Below, one piece after another: positions 58,052-64,000 of a stretch of DNA of 64,000 bases. This stretch comes from Amorphoplanes friuliensis DSM 7358. GTDB lineage: Bacteria > Actinomycetota > Actinomycetes > Mycobacteriales > Micromonosporaceae. Position 1 is the first letter of the stretch; the number at the start of each line of letters is the position of its first letter. A model generated the notes under the pieces. The model made no database searches. It was not told where the DNA came from and saw only the letters and a list, made by a program, of their open reading frames with translations. The DNA is taken from contig NC_022657.1 in NCBI RefSeq assembly GCF_000494755.1, positions 9,082,001-9,146,000 of the forward strand. Direction: 5' to 3'. A program made the position numbers and the translations under genes.

Positions 58052-58515
58052 GACATCCGGCCGACCCCGACGACCCGGAACACCCGGCGGCGCCAGGTGT
58101 CCGGCCGTTTCTGCGCAACACCAGCCCCGGAGGGCGATATCAGCCGCCACCACCGGCTGCGCCGCCCCCGGGGCCGCCCGGCGAGCAGACCACGTCACTG
58201 CGGCCGTTTGTCATCACGTCCGGCCGCGTCTCCGGTCTCGACCAGAACATCGGGCTCGAGACACAGGTCAGCTCGCATCCCGGCGCGTTGTCCGCGCGCC
58301 TGTCGCCCGAGCAGCGGGCGATCGTGCACCTCTGCGGTGACCCGCTGTCGGTCGCGGAGATCTCCGCCCGGCTCCGGATGCACCTCGGCGTCACCCGGAT
58401 TCTCGTCGGCGACCTGAGGGCCGCCGGACATCTTGACGTTCACGTGTTGGAGAACGACTTCCCCGACCCCGAGACCATCATGCGAGTGATCCGTGGACTT
58501 CGATCCATTTCATGA
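58048..58515 (+). CDS. DUF742 protein (CvnC type)
   Basis: A 155-residue protein: a Pro-rich N-terminus (RPFLRNTSPGGRYQPPPP) followed by the DUF742 winged-helix-like domain (SLRPFVITSGRV; LSVAEISARLRMHLGVTRILV). The GTG start overlaps the roadblock stop by 4 nt. Third member of the conservon. Confidence 0.92.
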   Translation: MRHPADPDDPEHPAAPGVRPFLRNTSPGGRYQPPPPAAPPPGPPGEQTTSLRPFVITSGRVSGLDQNIGLETQVSSHPGALSARLSPEQRAIVHLCGDPLSVAEISARLRMHLGVTRILVGDLRAAGHLDVHVLENDFPDPETIMRVIRGLRSIS

Positions 58516-59125
58516 CCGGCGAGTCGTCGGCACAGCGCGCGTACCCAGCGCGCCGCAGAAGACCGCACCTCCGGTGCCGGTCAAGATCATCGTGGCCGGG
58601 GGCTTCGGCGTCGGCAAGACGACGACCGTCGGCGCCATCTCGGAGATCGCCCCGCTGACCACCGAGGCGGAGATGACGATGGAGGGCGTCGGCGTGGACG
58701 ACCCCGGCCAGGCGTCCAGCAAGACGACGACCACCATCGCCATGGACTTCGGCTGCGTCACGATCGACCAGACGCTGAAGCTCTACCTCTTCGGGACGCC
58801 CGGTCAGAGCCGTTTTGCGTTCATGTGGGACGACCTGGTCCGGGGCGCCCTCGGGGCACTCGTGGTGGTCGATACGACCCGGATCGATGACTGTTATCCC
58901 GCGGTGGACTACTTTGAGCGTGCCGGGCTTCCGTTCGTCGTCGGTGTCAACACCTTCAACGGACAGCTCGGTTACAACCTGGACGAGGTGCGCTGGGCTC
59001 TGGCCGTCCGCGAGGACGTGCCGATCCTGCAGTTCGACGCCCGCTTCCGGGGCTCGGTCCGCGATGCGCTGCTCGTCGTGCTGGACCAGGCCCTCGACAA
59101 GGCCATGAAAATGAGATCGTCGTAA
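58493..59125 (+). CDS. Conservon small GTPase (CvnD type)
   Basis: A 210-residue Ras-like/Rab-like bacterial GTPase. P-loop GGFGVGKTTTVGA, G3 region LFGTPGQSRF (the usual DxxG Asp is replaced, as in this family) and G4-like VNTFNG. Output switch of the conservon complex. The GTG start lies 23 bp inside the DUF742 gene. Confidence 0.94.
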   Translation: MDFDPFHDRRVVGTARVPSAPQKTAPPVPVKIIVAGGFGVGKTTTVGAISEIAPLTTEAEMTMEGVGVDDPGQASSKTTTTIAMDFGCVTIDQTLKLYLFGTPGQSRFAFMWDDLVRGALGALVVVDTTRIDDCYPAVDYFERAGLPFVVGVNTFNGQLGYNLDEVRWALAVREDVPILQFDARFRGSVRDALLVVLDQALDKAMKMRSS

Positions 59126-59220
59126 GGTGTGCGCCGAGTCGCTCCGTACCCGGTTCCCAAATCGGCCTCCGAACGGGCACAGTAATACCGGGCGACTGCT
59201 TGTGACGGGAGGACGGTGAC

Positions 59221-59949
59221 GTGCGAGGCGGACTGGACGACGCGCTGGACAAGCTTGCGCGCCGCGACGAGCTGCGCCGCCGCGCCGCGGGGGAGGCCAA
59301 TGGCACCCCGCCGGCCGTGACGGAGCTCGTCGAGGCGATCGCGGCTGTCGTCGGCCGCAACCCTGAGCTCGGCGTGACCGTCGGCGTCGAGGGCGCCGGC
59401 GACCCGATGCTGCTGCACTTTGTCGTCGAGGACGGCATCGTGCAGGTCAGCGCGGACAACGCCGTCGCCGACCGGGTGGCCGAGGCGTCACCGACGTCAC
59501 CGCGCCACGCGGACTTCGACATCGACCTGGACGAGCCGGAACCGTACGCTCCGCCGCCGGGTTACAGCTTCGAGCAGCCGCAGGAGTCGGGCCAGGAGAC
59601 CCGCCGGCTCCACTACCCCTCGCCGGACGGCGGTTACGACCGCTACGACGAGCCACCGGCACCCCGCGCCGAGGAGACCTTCGCGCCGCACCCGTTCGCC
59701 GCGACCCCGCCGCCGGAGGTCCCGCCGCAGACGACCCGCCGCATCCACGCCGAGCAGCACCGCGCCCCGGAGGAGCCGAGCGCCGCCCAGCGCGCCGCCG
59801 AGCAGGCCTACCCGGAGCAGCGGGGCATGCCCGCGCCCCTGCCGGAGCCGATCCCCCTGCGGGTCGACACCGAGGAGACGGAGATGGCCGCCAAGCGCCT
59901 CGCCGCCCTCCTCCGCGACAACCCGTCCCTGCTCCGCTCCCAGGACTGA
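59221..59949 (+). CDS. Hypothetical protein downstream of the conservon (242 aa)
   Basis: The first 75 residues form a compact alpha/beta part (LDDALDKLARRDELRRRA; AVTELVEAIAAVVGRNPELG; LLHFVVEDGIVQVSADN). The rest is Pro/Glu-rich and probably disordered, ending with a helix (EMAAKRLAALLRDNPSLL). I know no family. GGGAGGA precedes the GTG at 59221. The 95-bp gap to the GTPase and the shared strand suggest co-transcription with the conservon. Confidence 0.7.
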   Translation: MRGGLDDALDKLARRDELRRRAAGEANGTPPAVTELVEAIAAVVGRNPELGVTVGVEGAGDPMLLHFVVEDGIVQVSADNAVADRVAEASPTSPRHADFDIDLDEPEPYAPPPGYSFEQPQESGQETRRLHYPSPDGGYDRYDEPPAPRAEETFAPHPFAATPPPEVPPQTTRRIHAEQHRAPEEPSAAQRAAEQAYPEQRGMPAPLPEPIPLRVDTEETEMAAKRLAALLRDNPSLLRSQD

Positions 59950-60091
59950 GCGCCTACGCCTCAACTGCCGTAGTGATAACGGCAGGCGCTGATTCGCTCG
60001 ACCATCTCGCGATCTGCACTTCACGCATGCGCACTCCGCGCGGCTCCCTCCGCACTGCCTGCCGTGCGTCGCGGGCGTTAACGGGGGCACG

Positions 60092-60490
60092 CAACTTCCT
60101 TGAAGTTGGGCCTTCGCAGCGCTCTGCAGGCCCAACTTCCTCGAAGTTGGGCCACCGCGGCGCTCTGCAGGCCCAACTTCCTCGAAGTTGGGCCACCGCG
60201 GCGCTCTGCAGGCCCAACTTCCTCGAAGTTGGGCCTTCGCGGTGTTCTGTAGGCCCGACTTCCTCGAAGTTGGGCCTCCGCGGCGCTTTGTGGGACCAAC
60301 TTCCTCGAAGTTGGGCCACCGCGGTGTTCTGTAGGCCCGACTTCCTCGAAGTTGGGCCTTCCCGGTGTTCTGTAGGCCCGACTTCAAGGATGTTGGGGCT
60401 TTACGGTGCGTTGTGGGCCAGCTGCAAAGGAAGTTGGGGCTACGCGATGTTTTGCGGGCCCGATTTCAGTGGTGTGGGGGCCTCTCCGCG
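60092..60490. repeat. 41-bp tandem array of palindromes
   Basis: Palindromes with arms GGCCCAACTTC and GAAGTTGGGCC around CTC begin at 60129, 60170, 60211, 60252, 60293 and 60334, exactly 41 bp apart; a shorter one lies at 60092 and degenerate ones at about 60375, 60416 and 60458. The 16-bp linkers (CCGCGGCGCTCTGCA-like) are also conserved. The array fills most of 59950-60554, between two convergent genes; no gene is seen there. Confidence 0.93.
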
Positions 60491-60554
60491 GTGTTCTGCA
60501 GACCCCCGGGTCTGGGTGTAGTTGAAGGTCCTCACGACCACCTCCAGGAACCTC

Positions 60555-63500
60555 TCAGCCCTTGTCGGAGAACTTGGTGATGGCCTTCTCGACGTCGCCT
60601 ACGCGGTCGGCGAGGAGACCGACCGCGCCCACTGCGCGGGCCATAGGGTCGTCGGCGGCGCCACCCAGGGCCTGGTCGCGCAGGAAGGCGGCCTTGACGT
60701 CGGCCCAGCGTTCGGCCTGCTCGGGCGTCAGCCGGCCCCGCAGCTCCGCCAGTTTCAGCAGGTTGGCCTCGGCGCCCGTCGTCAGGGTCTGCGCCTCGCC
60801 GCGGTAGTGGTCGTCGATGACCGTTTCGAGCTCGGCGTCGTTCATCACCGAGACGATGCGTTCGGCCAGTTTGTTCATGTTGCGGTACGAGCCCTGGAGC
60901 TTGAACGGCGGCTCGACGCGCCCGGAGTCCGACTGCCCGGCCGACGCGATGTACGCCTGGTTGTTGCGCAGCACGACCCGCTGGACGCGGCGCATCTTGC
61001 GCAGCACCGACAGGATCTGTTCCAGCTCGGTGGCGGAGTACGCGTGACTGAGCCGGTCCGGCCGCACCGACTCGTCACCTTCGGCGAGCCGGACGAGCAG
61101 CGGCAGGTCCGCGCGGTCCCGGGACGAGAGCGGCGCCAGCACGGTGTTCGACGTGAGGGCGTTCTCCAGGTACGACATTTCGAAGATGTCGTCACGGCCG
61201 GAGAGCACGTCACCGAGGTTCCACACGTCGGCACGGTTCGCCAGCATGTCGGGGATACGGAAACGCTGACCGCTCTCGGTGTACGGGTTACCGGCCATGC
61301 ACACGGCGAACCGTTTGCCCCGCATGTCGTACGTGCGGGTGCGGCCTTCCCAGACGCCTTCCATGCGGCGCTGGGCGTCACAGAGCGAGATGAACTTCTG
61401 CAGCAGCTCCGGTGACGTGTGCTGGATGTCGTCCAGGTAGAGCAGGACGTTGTTGCCCATCTCGAGCGCGAACGAGATCTTCTCGATCTCCTGCCGTGCC
61501 GTCGCGTTGGGGGCTTCGGCGGGGTCCAGCGAGGTCACGTCGTGACCGAGTGCCGGGCCGTTGACCTTGACGAGGACCAGGCCGAGGCGGTTGGCGACGT
61601 ATTCCATCAGCGTCGTCTTGCCGTAGCCGGGCGGGGAGATCAGCAGGAGCAGGCCGGACTGGTCGGTGCGCTTGGCGTCGCCGGCCGCACCGAGCTGGCG
61701 GGCGAGGTTGTCGCCGATCAGCGGCAGGTAGACCTCGTCCAGCAGCCGGTTGCGGACGAAGGCGCTCATCACGCCCGGCTTGAACTCGTCCAGCCGCAGC
61801 CGCTCACGTTCGGCTGCGGCCAGCGCGGTCCGCTGCTTCTGGTACGCCCGGTACGCCGGAACCGCCGTGGCCCGGAACTCCCGTGTGCGGGTGAGCACCT
61901 CGTCGAGCCGCACCTCGAGTTTGCGGTCGGCGATGCGGGGATGCGTACCGAGGAGGCCCTCGACGGTCGTGGCCAGCGCGGCAGCCGAGTCGTGCCTGGT
62001 CAGCGCCGTCCCGGTGAGTTCGAGGGCGACGGCCTCGGCGAGGTCGTCGGTGGCTCCGGCGTCCGGCTGTGCGGCCAGGAACGCCGTCAGCCACGCGGTC
62101 ACGAGCTGGCGCCGCGAGCCGAGGTCGTCGGCTAGCGCCCGCAGGTCGTCCGCGTAGTCCCGGGCGGCCGCGGCCGGACCGCTGCCCAGCGCCCGGTGGA
62201 ACCGCTCGACCAGCGTGCGGGCGCCGGCGCTGGTCACAAATCCGGCCGGTGTGCTCGCCAACTCCTCGACGAGATATTCGCCGACCAGCGCGTCTGCACC
62301 GGCGGCCGCGCTCAGCTCGGCACACAGCTCGGGCAGGGCTGCGCCGGCCGAGCCGAACATCTCCCGCGCGCGGATCAGCGACGCCGCGCGACGCGCCCAC
62401 GCCTGCTTGTCGCCCTCACCGAACGCCCAGAACAGCTGCGCCTCGGCCCGGACCGCACCGGGATAACGCAGCAGACCGGCCGCGACGCTCAGCCGCACCA
62501 GCGCATCGAGGATCAGGGCGGCGTCGGCGTCGTGCACACCCCGCTCGTAACCCTCGTCGTACCGGGCCTCGGCGGCGCGGCGGACGACGGTGAGCAGGGT
62601 GCCGTCAGCGGCGGCCGTCGTGACCCCGGCCGGGTCGTCGGCCAGCAGCGCCGCGGCGAGGTGTTCACCGCGGTAGACCGCCGAAGTCTCGGAGACGACG
62701 GTCTGGTTCCAGAACGGCCTGGTGGCCAGGAACGACTCGTCGCGGACCGGCGACCGGTAGTCGGTGCCGGTGATGGCGAACGCCAGGTCGGGCCCGTCCG
62801 GCACCAGCGTCAGGTCGATGGCCTGGGTGTTCACCGCGAACGTGTGACGGCCCAGGCGGATGGTGTTGCCACCCTCGCCGTACAGGTCGAGCCGGTCGCG
62901 CAGGGACCGGCCGGCCTCCTGCCGGGCCGCCTTGACCCGCCCGTCCAGCTCTTCGGCCCGGACGGTGTCCCCGAGGGTACGCAGCTCGCCCGCGACCGAC
63001 CGCAGCTTGCCGACCATCGGATCGGTGGCGAAGTAGGTGTTGACCTCGTCGAGCGTGGCCAGCCCGGCCACCCGGCGCTGCACGCTGGCCAGGGTGCGCT
63101 GCGCCGAGTCGACCAGCCGGTCCGCACGCCGGGCACGGTCGTCCAGCAGGGCCTGGCGACGGGCGGCGAAGGCCTCGTAGACCTCGGACCGCTTCGCGCT
63201 GAGCTGGTCCACGAAGTCGTCGAAGTCGCCGAACCGCGACTCCAGCGCCTCGACCTGCAGCATCAGCTTGGCGACCTGCTCGTCGCTGTGTTCCGGGGTG
63301 TCCGCGGCGGACAGTCCGGCGGTCACCGACTGGCCGAGCAGGGCGAACTCGGCGGCGAACGCGGCCCGTCCCTCGACCGCGGCGAGCTCGCGCCGGCGCG
63401 AGTCGAGGGTGGCCCGGGCGCGGTTGACCCCGCCGAGCACCTCGCCGATCCGTTCCAGGATCGCGATCCGCACGGTGGCGTCGGCGATGTCGAGGCCGCC

Positions 63501-64000
63501 CACCACGTCGGTGACCACCTGGAGACCATCGGCCTGCTCGGTCAGCCGCTCGCCGACCGGCGCCGCCTCGGCCACCGTGGCGATCCCGGCCGCGTCGGCG
63601 ACGAGCTGCTCCACCGACTGTTGGTAACCCGCGAACGCGTCCTCACGCTGCAGGAACTCGACGGCCCGCCGTGCGGTGGAGTCCACCTCGGCGGCGAGCT
63701 CGTGCTCCAGGCCGTCGAGGCGGGACAGGTCGACGTACCGCACCTCGCGCAGGGTCACGACGCGGCCCTGGGCCTGGCGCAGTGTGGCGAGCTGCCGGAT
63801 CCAGGCGTCGGTGGTGGTCGGCACCTCACCGCGGGCCCGGCGGATGAGAGACGTCGTCGCGGCGTCGGCCTCGTCGACGGCCGCCGCGGCCTGCGCGGTG
63901 AGGGCCTGCACGGACTCGTACTCGTCCAGCACCTGCTCGGCGGTGGCGCGTACCTCGGAGAGCGGGGTGCGCAGATCGCCCAGCTCGCGTTCGCCGAGCC
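60555..64000 (-). CDS. Large AAA+ ATPase, DNA repair ATPase-like (5' end outside window)
   Basis: The frame is open to the right edge, so at least 1,147 residues are seen and the N-terminus is missing. The N-terminal visible half is a long coiled-coil/helical region. A beta domain follows near GEGGNTIRLGRHTFAVNT, which fits the DUF3686-type region of proteins annotated as DNA repair ATPases. The C-terminal AAA+ domain has Walker A ISPPGYGKTTLMEY, Walker B VLLYLDDIQH and AGNPYTESGQRFRIPDML. The family is often large and its role is poorly known; the DNA repair label is not proof of function. Confidence 0.85.
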   Translation of the reverse strand, partial: LGERELGDLRTPLSEVRATAEQVLDEYESVQALTAQAAAAVDEADAATTSLIRRARGEVPTTTDAWIRQLATLRQAQGRVVTLREVRYVDLSRLDGLEHELAAEVDSTARRAVEFLQREDAFAGYQQSVEQLVADAAGIATVAEAAPVGERLTEQADGLQVVTDVVGGLDIADATVRIAILERIGEVLGGVNRARATLDSRRRELAAVEGRAAFAAEFALLGQSVTAGLSAADTPEHSDEQVAKLMLQVEALESRFGDFDDFVDQLSAKRSEVYEAFAARRQALLDDRARRADRLVDSAQRTLASVQRRVAGLATLDEVNTYFATDPMVGKLRSVAGELRTLGDTVRAEELDGRVKAARQEAGRSLRDRLDLYGEGGNTIRLGRHTFAVNTQAIDLTLVPDGPDLAFAITGTDYRSPVRDESFLATRPFWNQTVVSETSAVYRGEHLAAALLADDPAGVTTAAADGTLLTVVRRAAEARYDEGYERGVHDADAALILDALVRLSVAAGLLRYPGAVRAEAQLFWAFGEGDKQAWARRAASLIRAREMFGSAGAALPELCAELSAAAGADALVGEYLVEELASTPAGFVTSAGARTLVERFHRALGSGPAAAARDYADDLRALADDLGSRRQLVTAWLTAFLAAQPDAGATDDLAEAVALELTGTALTRHDSAAALATTVEGLLGTHPRIADRKLEVRLDEVLTRTREFRATAVPAYRAYQKQRTALAAAERERLRLDEFKPGVMSAFVRNRLLDEVYLPLIGDNLARQLGAAGDAKRTDQSGLLLLISPPGYGKTTLMEYVANRLGLVLVKVNGPALGHDVTSLDPAEAPNATARQEIEKISFALEMGNNVLLYLDDIQHTSPELLQKFISLCDAQRRMEGVWEGRTRTYDMRGKRFAVCMAGNPYTESGQRFRIPDMLANRADVWNLGDVLSGRDDIFEMSYLENALTSNTVLAPLSSRDRADLPLLVRLAEGDESVRPDRLSHAYSATELEQILSVLRKMRRVQRVVLRNNQAYIASAGQSDSGRVEPPFKLQGSYRNMNKLAERIVSVMNDAELETVIDDHYRGEAQTLTTGAEANLLKLAELRGRLTPEQAERWADVKAAFLRDQALGGAADDPMARAVGAVGLLADRVGDVEKAITKFSDKG

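Noticed and set aside
60092..60490. CRISPR array
   Set aside because: Both the palindromic unit and the 16-bp linkers are conserved, so there are no unique spacers, and no cas genes are nearby.

Overview
The window is high-GC DNA from an actinomycete, most probably a member of the Micromonosporaceae close to Actinoplanes. The basis is the gene content: an ffs-dnaX-ybaB-recR block, a lysC-asd operon, a tadA gene with its actinobacterial partner protein, a conservon (sensor kinase, roadblock protein, DUF742 protein, GTPase), and many genes whose start codon lies 6-8 nt after a TANNNT -10 box, which implies leaderless mRNAs. Both edges cut a gene. I see no rRNA, phage, insertion sequence or CRISPR array. 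This is ordinary chromosome with some unusual repeats.

Layout. 1-3180: end of a class A penicillin-binding protein with a PASTA domain, YqeY, a metallophosphoesterase and tRNA-Pro(CGG). 3200-6700: small proteins, a first ArsR-type regulator/MFS exporter pair, and pyrE. 6736-13200: a FIST sensory protein next to a GAF-GGDEF-EAL c-di-GMP enzyme, a GH19 chitinase and a chemoreceptor-like protein. 13200-22832: a 23-bp tandem repeat, DUF4352 protein, asd-lysC, lipoproteins, leuA behind a leucine leader peptide, a secreted HNH nuclease and a GH20 hexosaminidase. 23031-23524: a 165-bp tandem repeat holding a palindrome. 23525-29642: a five-gene oligopeptide/dipeptide ABC importer. 30002-34903: recR, ybaB, dnaX, SRP RNA and tRNA-Ser(GGA).

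34962-50353: small and unknown proteins, a second ArsR/MFS pair, a STAS protein, an ArsB-like permease with a universal stress protein and a divergent membrane glutaredoxin, tRNA-Ser(CGA), deoD, tadA with its partner, an M23 peptidase-like lipoprotein, a secreted beta-propeller, tyrA, a DinB-fold protein and mtnA. 50426-53182: a PHP phosphoesterase and a DUF885 peptidase-like protein. 53678-59949: the conservon, with an extra membrane sensor-like protein before it and an extra protein after it. 60092-60490: a 41-bp tandem array built on the same palindrome as the 23-kb repeat. 60555-64000: a large AAA+ ATPase cut by the window edge.

The most notable signals are: (1) a leucine leader peptide whose Leu codons are complementary to the leuA ribosome-binding site, suggesting translational attenuation; (2) the shared palindrome (arms GGCCCAACTTC and GAAGTTGGGCC) in two tandem arrays, each between convergent genes; (3) two ArsR/MFS cassettes whose putative operators share one geometry (7-8 bp arms, 16-bp spacer) over leaderless promoters; and (4) a back-to-back promoter at 2065-2074 whose two -10 boxes share their TA.
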